Assembly: GCF_019059575.1 (NCBI RefSeq)
Contig: NW_024881539.1
Coordinates: 1,302,001 to 1,366,000, forward strand
Direction: 5' to 3'
Length of the DNA: 64,000 nucleotides
Source: Amphibalanus amphitrite
Taxonomy: Eukaryota; Arthropoda; Thecostraca; Balanomorpha; Balanidae
The notes under the pieces were generated by a model. The model was not told where the DNA came from. It saw nothing but the letters and a program-made list of their open reading frames with translations, and did no database searches. The translations under genes and the position numbers were made by a program. Positions 31,202 through 44,100 of the stretch are shown piece by piece (position 1 is the first letter of the stretch; every line of letters starts with the position of its first letter).

Positions 31202-32053
31202 TTAACATGCTAACAAAAGACTTATTAACGTTTGCAATTTGCAAGGCCAGTGGCCACGACAAGAAAAAAATAACGATCTTCACAGTCGCACAATAAACAG
31301 TAATTTCAGACAGGTAATGAAAGGCTTTCAGTGGTCCCCAATTACGATACAGCTATCCATTCTTCCATTGCCGACACCGCACGCGCGCCGAACCATACAT
31401 AACCACACACATGGGACGCCGGGCACCATCACTGGGCTAGCTGCTGTGTGTAAACACAATAGCTTCTGACCCGAGTTTGCACAAAGCACACAATCTAGCC
31501 GATCCGTGCGGCGGCGGGGGTCCAGCTCCGCGTCAATCGGTGGCCGCGGCTGGTCGGTGGGGGTCTCGTACCGAGCTCACGGGCACCGGGCCGACGGCAC
31601 TGCAACGACCGTCAACAAAGACGACCGGCCGTCCACAGGAGCGTCACTTCGGCCGTGAGGGTGTCACTGTTGAGTCGGCAGCCCGACCGTCCGGTGGGCG
31701 GGCTACTGCACCCTTCTACACCCTACACCCCAAGTCTCCACCCAACTGCACCCTTCCGTACGTCTTGTCAACGTCTGTTTGACCTCTCATCTTCCCGTCT
31801 TTCTGGTAGTCCTTCCTTCCTTCCTTCTGCCTTTCTGTTACCCTATCTCTACATTTTGACATTTTATAAACATCCAATTGCTTCAGTGTTCGTCTGTCAA
31901 CCGTCCATCCGTCCGCCTGTCAACGTCCGTCTGTCCGTCTGTCCGTCCATCCGTCCGTCTGTCCGTTCGTCTATCAACCGTCCATCCGTCCGTCTGTCAA
32001 GGCCCTGCCAGGCGATCAGTGTGAGGCACGGGAAGGACAATCATCCAGCTGGG
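31202..32053 (+). other. Upstream region / 5' UTR of the ion-channel gene
   Basis: GC-rich sequence leading to the proposed first coding exon at 32054. No TATA box was identified. It contains a TCCG microsatellite. Confidence 0.4.
31899..32000. repeat. (TCCG/TCTG)n microsatellite
   Basis: About 100 bases of CCGTCCGTCTGTCCGTCTGT-type tetranucleotide repeats. Confidence 0.85.
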
Positions 32054-32100
32054 ATGGCCCAGCTCATGTGGCAGCTGTGGCTCGCAGTCATCCATTTCAG
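32054..32100 (+). CDS. Ion channel exon 1 (signal peptide start)
   Basis: Codes for MAQLMWQLWLAVIHF and ends at TTTCAG|GTAAGA in phase 2. Joining to exon 2 gives a continuous hydrophobic signal peptide ending near LGLAS. Without this exon the gene lacks a convincing start. Confidence 0.6.
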
Positions 32101-35100
32101 GTAAGATGCAGTGTTGTTCTCAGGGAAGGGGTGACATGACGTCACAAACTTCAACTTTAACCCGCGCATGACTGGGGTATTTTCCATAACGCGAGTGACT
32201 GGGGGGTGGGGCTCTACAGAGCCCCCCTCCTATCTCCGAAACTACTGGGCCGATCGTCAAAATTCAAACGGCGTCTGGTAGCCCTGGAAAAACTGTCGAA
32301 CGAAACCTATTTTCATTGACCTCGAGTTCACCGATGACGTCACAGGTCAGGTCAAAGTAAAAATTATCGACATTTTTGCTAGTTCACAATTTAGGCTCTG
32401 ACCACCGGACGGCCGGTCCGATCAGACTCAATTTTGGTTTACGCACTCTTTGACGGATGCCTTAGATACCCTGAGGGTACTAAACTTTTACTTCGAATTT
32501 TTAAGGTCAAGGCCAGGTCATCCTAGGTCACGAAAACTGTATATCATGTATCGGTTACGTGACGCATGTTTTATGGTCCATTTTACTCGTATAATTTCGA
32601 AAATAGTGTCGTCTGTGTCATTTGAGGTCATTGTCAGCTGAATTTACCAGAGCTCAGCTCACTTTCAGGTCAGAAAAGGTCAAATTTTGAAAATGAAATT
32701 TTTCAACAAAAAAGGTGCCTATCAGATGCAGTTTGAGCTCAGGAACACGATGGTGCCATTTATATTGCTGTACGACGTCAAAAACGTACTGAAAAATGGA
32801 TTTAAAAAAACATAAAATTGTAAATTTTTGACAATAATGCGAATAACTTGGCTATTTTTGAAGATATTGGGCTAAAACTTGCAAATGTAGTTCATCAGTG
32901 TGTGTTCTATCACATATATTCCGGTTTTTGCGAAAAGTCAAAACTTTTTGAAAAAATCAAAAAATAGGTATATATTTTTTGTAATTGTAAATACATATTT
33001 TTCAAAATTTTCAAAATATCGAAAATTCGAGATGTCAGTTTGATAGCTACGTGTATTCGTAGTCCACTCATGCAAAGAAAATGGATCTAGCTTTAAAACT
33101 GAGCTCTTGAGAGCGTTTGCCGTAATTCAGTATTTTGCATGAAAATCGGCCGACATGACGTCACTCTGACGTCATTTCCGGTCAAAGTATGGTAGCTAGA
33201 AAGTTGAAATTTTGACACCAGGTGTCAAATTGATGCTTTTGAAGGTACCGCAAGTTTCGTGTTGATTCGTCAAATGGTTTAGAAGATATTGCTGAAAAGC
33301 GGGAGGCGGGGCTCTGTAGAGCCCCCCCCCAGTCATGCGCGGGTTAATGACGTTTAAACTTCATTTTCATGTAAACATTCGACAGATTTCGCTCAAATTT
33401 TCAGGGAACATGTCAAATTGATGTGTTATTAGGTACTGAGCGTGTGCCGTTGCTGGCTTACCGGCGAGTTGCTGGATGGGTAGGTGGAGGGCCATTAAAC
33501 TCCCCCACTTTTTTCGCCGCGCTATAGCTAAAAACGGCGCGCCGCAGGCACGCCAAACTTTGCTTTAGAGAATGGATGGAAATTTATTGTGGCGAAGTTA
33601 AAAAAACGGCTGGAAAACTCTTGAGATATCAGAACAGACGTAGAGACATGCCGTAAACGCCATTAGACAGCCAATGCAATGATTAATCAAATGGCTATCT
33701 TTGATTTTTTTTTAATATCGTTCCGCATTTTCCAAAAGCTTGAAGTGAATCTGTACAATTTCTCGGAACTACTTACACAACCATGATGCACGCATTTCTT
33801 AAATCGATTATTTTCGACACAACATGTACTCGTATGATAGGAAATAGCCATTTTCACGACGGCCATCTGGTACACATTTGGTGCACATCTGGTGCAGATT
33901 AGGTGCAGATTTGGTCAAATTAGGTTCAGTGTGTCTCTTAGTAGCTATCAGCTAGGGTTGCACTATTTGCTTATATGCCTGCCTTGTCATATTATCAACT
34001 ACCTGGGGGGGGGGGTGGCAACCCCCCCCCCATGTGCGGGAGAGGGTTAAAACACTGAAATAAATTCATAAAATAAAGATATTTGCTGTAACAGAGATTA
34101 GGTGCAGATTTGGTCAAAGTAGGTGCACTCGCCGGATAGCCCGTCGTGAAAACGGCTGATATGAATGTCACCATCTTGTTCTATGCCCAAAAGCACTAAA
34201 AAAAAAACATCAGTCGTATACTGCGAATACCAGTTTTGATTTTCGGTGATATATGCTTACCTGATTGACCTGACCTTGACCCTGACCTATGCTTGTGTAG
34301 TCGAGTGTATTGGGTGCTTCTCCTGCGACCGTTCCAACCACACTGCCAACCCTCTCGCACGACCCGGCGCCGCTACCACCGCGACTCGGCGCCCCCGTCG
34401 CCACACATGTAACAGGACACCCCCCTTGGACACATTTGTCAGTGTCGGCTAGACGGCGTCCCCCAGGCGCGTCTGGGCCACGCAGCGTCTCAGCCGGTCA
34501 CACAGAGCTACACATAACTATAAACTACACGTCCCCCTGATCTTTAAGATCACATCTCAATGCATACACACAATATGACACAATGCACTAGGACACTAGG
34601 ACACCTACATCAGACACTTGAGACACAAAATGCGACACAATCAACGCGAAAGACAAAATACATTACAGCAGTTAGCCGATATTATTCGGTACTACTACCC
34701 CGAAGCGTTCTGGCGGAGCCCCCACTCTCGCGCTACGTCGCGGTTCAGTACTGTTCTGAGCCGGTGGCTCATCAGAGGTCGGCCGCGGCAGCTCCACCTC
34801 TACAGAGGGATCAGTCTCGCGGTCGCCGACTGCCGATGAATGCTCTGACGCACCGAGCGACAAAGCCGGCTCACTGTCGTCCTCGATCGGGGGATCGGCC
34901 GCCGTCGGCTGCCCCGTGTGCCGGTGGCGCACGCACCTAACGTGCCACGGAGCACCGTCAACTTCGATAAGCTGGTCGGTCACGATGCGTGTGACGGTGC
35001 CAGGCCGGGAAACGTCAGTACAGCGAGTCGCAGGCCCGCGGCGCCGCACCCACACCAGGTCGCCCTCCCTAAAGCCGGCTCCCCGCTCAGAGTCTGCGGG

Positions 35101-38100
35101 GAGAGCCGGCGGCGGCCGGTCATCGTGTCCGCCGGCGCCGGTTACCGGCAGGTCACGCCCGACACGACGGAACACGCCGGCGGCGGGAGCGCTCTCAGGC
35201 TGCGAGCCATCTCGGGGCGTCATGTTGTAGCGGTGAAGTGATTCCGCGATGGTACATCCTTTGCGGGCTGACATCACTTTAATCGTCCGGTGATGACGCT
35301 CCACGATGCCGTTCCCACCTGCCTCGTGCACCGCCCTGAACCGAAGGGTCACGCCCCATCTCGCCGCGAACGCTCCCATGCGGCGACCACGGAACTCAGT
35401 GGCGTTATCCAGAAGCAGTTCTGCTGGCGCCCCGTGCTCCAGAAAGACGGTTTCGAGATGAGCAGTGATCTCGGCCGCATCTGACCGGCGCAATCGCCGC
35501 CATATTCCATAGCGGGACGGACCACAGTCGACCACGGTCAGATAGTGATCGCCACGGTAGTGTGTGACATCGATGGCGAGACGCTCCCAGGTCAGTTGAA
35601 CGCCCAGTGACCCGTGTCGCCAGCGGGTCGGTGCCGGGTCGATTGACTGGCACACGTCACACGTCCGAATCACTGCGCGCACCGCTGGCTTAGTGGCCCA
35701 CTGCTCTCCGTCACGCCGCAAATACCAGAGCGTGCGCCTGACACCCTGGTGTCCAATGTTCTCGTGCACCGCTCGAATTTTTGCAGCCGTGTCGGGGTGT
35801 GTGGACTCTCCGTCCGGCGCCACTGCAGCCGCCACCGGCACCGCGCCTGTCGCCGTTGCCGTCTCCTCCTCTGCCCTGCAGGCTCGAAGCCATTCCTTGG
35901 GCACGCGTGTCATTTCGTCCGCCGGATTTTCATCTGACTTGACCAGCTTGATGGTGATCGTCAACTGGAGCTCAGCCACCAGCTCACGGATGATGTCCAC
36001 CCGTCGGCGAATCAACATCTCGGCATGAGCTTTTGTCCGGAGACGCGACCGGCCGCTCAGTGCGTCACCGACCCACTTATGAACGGTCGCCGAGTCCGTG
36101 CGGAGATCGATCACTCTGATCCCCCACGCGATCGCCATGTTGACGCCGCTGAGCGCCGCGTCCAGCTCAGCCATATTTATATGCATGGCTGCCTTAGTCT
36201 CCGGCCGCAGCCAGCTCCCGTCCTCCACTACGCCGCCTTCCGGATCCTCCAGGACGACGCCCGAGGCGAGACTGCTGGCGTCTGTCCATACGGTCAGCTT
36301 TTCACCCGTCAGCCTCCAGGGTCCACGGGCCGGGTCATTGGAGGTCACCCTTTCAGCCACTTGGCTGACTTGAGCGCGCAGGTCCGGGTCATCGATGGGG
36401 TCATCCCAGCCCTGACTGAGAGCATTAGCCCGTCTCTTTAGCCAGGCCGCAGCTGGACGCAGCCAGCCGGCCACTGGAAGGTGGGAAACCAGCTGGCCGC
36501 ACCATGCAAACAGCGCCCTGCGCGTGATCACCTCTGGCGGTGCGCCGACGGGGTTGTCCCGGCGCCACTGCAGCTCTCCCGAGCGCGAACAGCTCACCTG
36601 CAGCCCCAGCATTCGAGCGCCGTCAGCCGGGCGCTGCGGTGGCTTGCAGACAAGGCCGTACCGGGAGAAGTGCTCTGCAACCTGCTCCGCGGAGATGACG
36701 TCCTCATTCACGAGAAGGTCGTCAACGTACGGGAGAACGCCCCGGCTGACCGCCTCGTTCTGCTCAAGTATAGTCCGCACCACAGATCTCATGATGTTCG
36801 GAGCTACATTCAGCCCATATGACATGCGCTGCAGGCAGTGAAGCTGACCACGCACTCGTACGGTGTGGTATGGCCAAAGCCGTCTGTCCAGCCGGAGCTG
36901 CATGTAGGCCTTTCTCAGATCGAGCACTGCCAATCGTGAGCCGTGCCGCCGCCAGCGACGGAGTTGCTCTGCGCACACCTCTGCGTCTGCTGTATGGGCG
37001 GTGACGTGCCTGTTGAGTTCGCGATAATCCAATACCGGCCGCACCTTGTCCTTGTTGGGCTGTTCAACCGCCATCAGAGGTATCAGACCGCGCGCTGGGC
37101 CGTCCACTCGCTCGTCATATGGCTGCAGCCACCCCTCTCGAGCCCACAGTTCCAGCTCCTCGTCATAGGCTGGCCGCGCCGCGTCCGGCACTTTGTACTG
37201 GGCGACAGTATTGTGGAGGCGGTCCGGGCCCTCTCCGTCTGTCCACTTCCAGGCCACAGTCCACTCGCCACTGTCCGCCGAAAACCGGGCCGTAAAATCC
37301 ACGGCGTCCACTGACAGGTCCCCACGGTCCACACTGGCGGCCGGCGCCGCCCCTCTCACCGGACCCGCCCCCGTCACGGGCGCCGTCCCTGCCGCGGCCT
37401 TGGCATTGGCCGCCACCACTGCTCCATTTGTCACCGGCCCTGCCGCCGCCGTCTCGCCCTGCACCGCGGCCGCCGTTCCCACGATTTTAGGGGCCACCGT
37501 ACGCACAGCTGGCGTCGCCACCGCCACCGCCGCCGTCGCTGCTGGCGGCGCCGTCTCCGTTGGCACCGCTGTCCCAGCAGCTGGCCTCGCCCCTGTCACC
37601 AGCGGCGGCACCGCCACCGCCGCCGTCGCTGCTGGCGCCGCTCCTGTCACCACCGTCGGCACCGCCGGCGCCACCGCCGTCACCGCCGGTGCCGCTGCTT
37701 CCACAGCCGACACCGCCCCCGTCACCACTGTCGGCGCCACCGCCGCTGCCGCTGCCGGCACCACTGCCGCACCAAATTCCACGCCATTGGGCATCTTCAC
37801 ACACACTCCGCCCAGTGCCACAATACCAGACATACCGAGCACCACGTCCATGCCCAGCGGCCGATCGGGTACGACCAGGGCCGTCAGGCTCGCCCGGTTC
37901 TCCCGGTGCTGCACGGTGATCTCAGTGATGCCCAGACAGCGCAGCGTCCCGCCGTTCACGGTCATCATGTTGACCGGGCGCGGTGACCAGTCCGAGCAGG
38001 CTCCAGCATGAACGAGTGTGTCCGTGCAGCCCGTGTCCACTAGAGCACGGCACTTACGCCCGTCCACGCTGATCCACACGACCGGAAGTGTGCGCGCTAC

Positions 38101-41100
38101 TGATTGGGAGACGGCGCTGGCGCTGACGCGGTCTCCCGACCGTTTGGGCACCTTCTTGCGATGTGACCCACCTGGTCACATACCCAACAGCGCGGCGGGG
38201 GGCGGCTGGCTCTGCGCTCCATCGGTTTACGGCGGCTCGTTCCGTCGGCCCGCTCACGGGTCGCCGCCGCCACCGTGGAGGTGCGCTCGTCGCTGAGCAC
38301 TGCCCGCGCCCTCGTCAGAATGCTGGCCAGGTCCAGCGCCTCTGCTCGAGTGCCGGCCCGAATCGCGCTGCGGACGGTGTCCGGCAGTCCAGCGATGAAG
38401 GCACAAGCGAGGGCCTTTTCCGATACTCCACCGTGCAGCGTGGCCAAACGGCGCAGGTCCGCCAGATAAACGTCGGCCGACTCGCCCGGCTGGAGACGGC
38501 GGCTGGCATACGCGTCGTAGGCCGCCAGCGGGTCCATGGCGAAGGCGTCGTACAGCGCGTCCCTGACGCTGTCCACGGAGCGGCGGCTCTCCTCTGACAT
38601 CTGCAGCCAGACCGCGAAGGCACCGCCAGTCAGTCGTGCTGGCAGCACGAGCGCCAGATTCACCCCATGGTGCTTGCTCAACACCTCGGCACGGGTGAAC
38701 CATTCCACTATGTCCGCACCGGTCCCTTCGCCACTGAACTCGGGTATTAGCCGAGGGTCGAAAGTGGCCCTTCCGCCGGACTCCGCTGCCGTCGGTGTTG
38801 TTGTGAAATGTGGACCATATTTAGTGCCGCCCGCCCCCCAGCGCTACCTGGTGCTTGTTTGGTCACCTCCCCAGCGCCACCTATTGGCTCTGTTTTAGGA
38901 TGGAGCAGATTGCGGGTCAGATTCTGTGGACGGTGGCGCGCCTCTGGTGAGGAAGGTGTGAACCACAGGGCACACGTGGCACACTGACCCAGTTTTGCAT
39001 CAGCTGATCGCCGCAATAAACCAGTTGACGGTCATCGTGTTTGGGCCGTGGAGGTGCGCCGATTTAGCCGCATGATTTTGAAACTCGCAGATATAGCTCA
39101 ATTTATTGTAACCAGAGCAGCATTCAGAGTGACTAAACCAATCAGGCGAATTAGTTTTCGTAACATTGGTGCCGAAACCGCCGGGAAAAGTGCTTTGAGT
39201 GATCGGTATGTCTCTGGAAGAGCTCAAGCGGGCGAGGACAGCGGCGCGTGGCTGGCTAAAAAGGGCCACAGTAAAGCTTGAATCTGTCATTGCTGATGAA
39301 GACAGTGATGGGGTAGCTATTCAGAGCTACCTGGATGATTTTGATCAGCGCCTGGCTAACTTGGACTCTGCTCAAGAAAAGCTAGAGCTAGTGCTTCATG
39401 ATGATGAGCTTGAAAGTGACTTTGAGAAAGCAGCTGAGATCCGTGATGCTGCGCTTGGCATTAGGGTCAAAGCTGTAAGGCTTAAAGTAGCTCGTGAGAG
39501 AGACTCAGCTCAAAGTGACAATGGCAGTAGCTGTACTTCTCAAGTAAAGCTGCCTAAGATCGAGTTGCCAAAGTTTGGTGGCGATGTGGTAGATTGGTCG
39601 ACATTCTGGGACCAGTTCAGCGCCACTGTTGACCAGTCTGACTTGGCAACAGTCTCGAAGCTCGTGTATTTGAGATCTTTGCTCTATGGTGAAGCTAAGC
39701 AGGCGATAGATGGTCTTGCGGTGACTGCCACCAACTATGCGGTGGCCTGTGACATTCTCAAAGCAAGATTTGCCAGACCTGCTAAGGTTATTTTTGCTCA
39801 TATCGAGAAGCTTCTCAATCTGGGCAGTGGTTCTGATCTTAAGCCCATTCAAGATGAACTCTTGGTGCATATTCGAAGCCTTGAGAGGCTTGGTGTCGGT
39901 GGTGAGAGGTACGGTGTAATACTTACCCCACTGGTACTGAGCCGTCTGCCCGAGGACTTCAGGATGGAATGGGCACGGGACTGTGAAGGAAGAGAGAGTG
40001 ACTTGGACTACCTTCTGCAGTGTCTGAAGAATGAAATAAGCCGCAAGGAGAGATCTCAAGTGCTGGAGGGCAACAGTGTTTCTGTGCAGTCTGGGGCACA
40101 GACTCGGATCACCCCAGGGAGGAGAGGCAACAGGTCAGCAGCAGGTGCTGTGCCATCGGCAGCAGCCCTGCAGGCGACGACAGCTGCAGCAGGTGCTGTG
40201 CCATCGGCAGCAGCCCTGCAGGCGACGACAGCTCCAGTGGACAGATGTGGATTCTGCCAGAAACCCCACCATGTCTCAGCTAAGTGCAGGGGATTTCTGA
40301 AGCTAGGAGTGGGGAAAAGGCTCATGAGAGTAAAACAGTCAGGGCTGTGCTTTCAGTGCTTCAGTGCTGGTCATAGAGCCAGAGATTGCTCAGTCAGATG
40401 CGAGTGTTGTGGTGGCCGCCATCATGTTTTGTGCTGCTACAAGCAGCAAGGCCAGACTCAGGGTGATCAGGGTTCTACTGAATCCCACCGTCAGATGAGC
40501 AACAGTGCTGATGTGGGAGCTGTGAGTAGAGGAGTGTCTGATGTGTCACTCTCATGCAACACTGTGCAAAAGAAAGACTGTATTGTGCTGCCTACTGCTA
40601 GGGTCACCGTCATTGGGTCTCGGGGGCCAGTAGAGGCCACAGTTCTGTTTGATAGCGGATCTGATAGGACTTATGTGTCAGAGTCACTGGTACAGCGTGC
40701 CTCACCGAAGTGGACTGGGTCTGAGGACACATCGTATGTGGCTTTTGGTGGTAAGAAGTCATGTGTCTCACAGCAGAACACTTATGATGTGACAATGCAG
40801 AGTGCCTGTGGTGAAAAGGTGTCTGTCAAAGCTGTGTCAGTTCCTGTGATCTGTCAGCCCCTACAGAGACCTCGTGTGACTCAGGACGTATTGCAGCAGC
40901 TGGGCTTAGCTGGCATTGAGATGGCTGATGTGTACCAGAGTGACCGTGAAGTGTCTATTGATATCCTGATAGGATTGGATGTGTACTGGAGCCTAGTGAA
41001 ACCTGGCATTGTTCGTGCTGTAGATGGCCTGGTAGCTCAGATGACTGTGTTTGGCTGGGTCATTTCTGGAGCTGTGGCTGGCAGTGGCGGCTCACTGTCT

Positions 41101-44100
41101 GGTGTGGGCTGCCAGCTTCTGACGTTAGGTGATGTGCACAGCACTTCACTCAGGAACCTCTGGTCTCTGGAAGGGGTAGGCATTGCTAAAGATGATGATG
41201 CCATGTCTGATGTTCTCGCCGAGTTCGAATCGTCTGTTCACATGAGGGAGGGACGCTATGAGGTAAAGTTACCCTGGAAACCTGGTGCAGTGGGTAAGCT
41301 TCAGGACAACCTCGCGTCTGCCAAGGCTCGGTTAGCGAGTCTCACACGTAAACTGTCAAAGGACCCTGGACTGTGTGACCGGTATAACAGCGCTCTGCGA
41401 GATATGGAGGAGGCTGGTGTGATCGCGGAGGTGCCTGCTGAGGAGATGTGTACCTCAAAGCCGACTTTCTACCTGCCACACAGACCGGTGGTCAAGGAGA
41501 GTAGTAGCTCCACGAAAGTCCGACCTGTTTTTGATGCATCGTCGTGCGGACCAAATGGCGTGTCCTTGAATGATTGTTTAGAGATAGGGCCATGCTTGCT
41601 CCCTGACCTGGTAGAAGTGCTTCTAAGGTTTAGGAGGTGGCCTGTGGCTGTGACAGGTGACATCACAAAGGCCTTTCTGCAGATATCCCTCTGCAAAGAG
41701 GATCAGGACACACACAGGTTTCTGTGGGAGCGTGACGGGGTTGTGCGCGTGATGAGGGCACAGAGAGTGATTTTTGGTGTGTGCAGCTCTCCATTTCTAT
41801 TGAACGCTACCATACGCCACCACCTGTCTCACTACCCAGACTCTGCAGTGATCACAGAAATGCGTGAAAACTTCTATGTAGACGACCTGCTGTCAGGAGC
41901 AGACACAGAGCAGGAGGCCGCTGAGCTTCTGTCAAAGGCTCAGGAGGTGATGTCAGACGCCGGTATGACGCTCACTAAGTGTAGGACGAATAGCCCAGTG
42001 CTGTTCGAAAAGGCTCAGACTGTGATGGGGACAGGTCTGAACGAGAGCTGCAAAGTGCTTGGTGTGATGTGGCAGCCCACAGATGATGTGTTTACGTTTC
42101 AGGGCGTAACACTGCCTGATGATATCGTGCCCACGAAGCGAGTGGTGCTCAGTTTTGTAGCTCGTATGTTTGACCCTCTCGGCTTCGTCGGCCCGTTTGT
42201 GATGACCTTGAAATATTTGTTTCAAGAGCTCTGGCAGTTGGGTCTACACTGGGACGAGCCGCTTCCTGAGATCTTCTCTGAGACCTTCAGCCGGTGGCTG
42301 AGGGAGCTGGAGCTGTTGAAAGAGTTCCAAGTGCCGCGCCGCTACTTCGAGACGGCGTGGAAGGGCACCCAGCGAGTGGAGCTGCTGGCTTTCTGCGATG
42401 CCTCGCCAAAAGGGTATGGTGCAGCCGTCTATATCCGTGTGCCCCTGGATGACGGCTCGTTTGATGTGACCCTGGTGATGGCGAAAAGTCGCGTGTCGCC
42501 TCTCAAGAAGCTCACGCTTCCTAGACTTGAGCTTTTGGGGTGTCTGGTGGGTGCCCGTCTGGTTGTGTTTGTCAGACGAGCTCTCCGCCTCCCGGAGGAC
42601 ACGCGCATTTCATGTTGGACAGACTCTATGATAGCGCTAGGGTGGATTCGAGCAAATCCACTAAAGTGGAAGCAGTTTATAGCGAACAGGGTCTCTGAAA
42701 TCCAGAGCCTGACCAGCCCAGCGTGTTGGCAACACTGTGCAGGTGTGGATAACCCGGCTGATTTGACCACCAGAGGGGTGTCGGCCGAAGAGCTGGTCGG
42801 TTCTGATCTGTGGTTGTCTGGTCCGCAGTGGCTCTCCAGCCCAACAGGTCAACCTGTCGCAGCTGCGGAGCCGGAGCCAGAGGCGCCACGGCTACTGGGT
42901 GAGGAGGCTGTTCTGACAGCGACTACTCCGGCCCCGTGTTCGCTCGACTTCCAGCGCTGTGGATCCTTCTCCAAGGCGGTGCGCGTCACAGCCTGGGTGA
43001 GGAGGTTCATTCGGAACGCCAGGACGCCTGGTGCAGGCGCTCGAGGTAAGGGGCCCAGAACGCGGCAGAGTGCCGCTAAACGGCTTCAGCTGGAGTTAGA
43101 CCCTGACGAGATTGTGCAAGCGAGACGTCAGCTGCTAGTCCTGGTACAGGGTGAGGCCTACCCGGACGAGCTGAGAGCACTGCGATCGGGCAGAGACGTC
43201 GCGAAAGGGTCGTGCCTGTACCGTCTCGTGCCATTTGTTGATGATGACGGACTGATCAGGGTGAACAGCAGACTGCAGATGTCTGATCTGTCCTACGACG
43301 AGGTTCATCCCGTCGTTCTGCCGACCTGTCACGTGTCGGAGCTGCTAGTCCGTGAGCAGCACTTGCTGATGCGACACGCTGGCGTGTCTGCCCTAATCAG
43401 CTCACTCAGAGGGTCGTATTGGATTTTCGGACTGCGACGCCTCGCAAAGAGAGTGAAAAGGGGATGTGTTCCATGTCAAAGGCAGGATACTCGAGCATGC
43501 AACGCGCCAGTGGCGCCGCTTCCGAAGTCGAGGGTGACTGAGGCACCCCCGTTTGCTGTCACCGGCATAGACTTCGCAGGGCCGGTGTTCTGTGTAGATG
43601 AGCCGCGCAAAAAGTTGTACGTGTGCCTGTTCACATGTGCGGTAACCAGGGCAGTGCATGTAGAGCTGGTAGACTCCCTGTCTTTAGAGGACTTCATGCT
43701 GGCGCTCAGGCGTTTTGCAGCCAGGAGGGGAATGCCCACTGAGATTTACTCCGATAATGCTGCGACGCTGAAGGGCGCTGATTCTCTCTTGCAGAGACAG
43801 TTCGGACATTTGGCACCGGCGTGGAAGTTTATCGTCCCACTGTCCCCCTGGTGGGGAGGATGGTGGGAAAGACTGATTAGGTCGGTTAAGTCGGGACTAA
43901 GAAAGGCGCTAGGTAAGCGCTGCCTGACGAGGATTGAGTTGGAGACGCTTCTCAGCGAGGTCGAGTCCTGCATAAACTCGCGTCCATTGGTCTATGCTGG
44001 TGATGATGCGGATGCGACCGAACCCTTGACTCCCAGTCACTTTCTGATAGGCAGGGGGTCCGGCTTTCAGCCGGGAGAGCAGTTAGATCCAGCTGCAGCA

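Noticed and set aside
31477..31782. Plus-strand 101-codon frame in GC-rich sequence
   Set aside because: Low-complexity, no recognisable similarity, and overlaps other open phases upstream of the channel gene.
37193..38011. 272-codon plus-strand Ala/Thr/Pro-rich frame
   Set aside because: Antisense to the repeat linker of the pol gene; it has no domain of its own.
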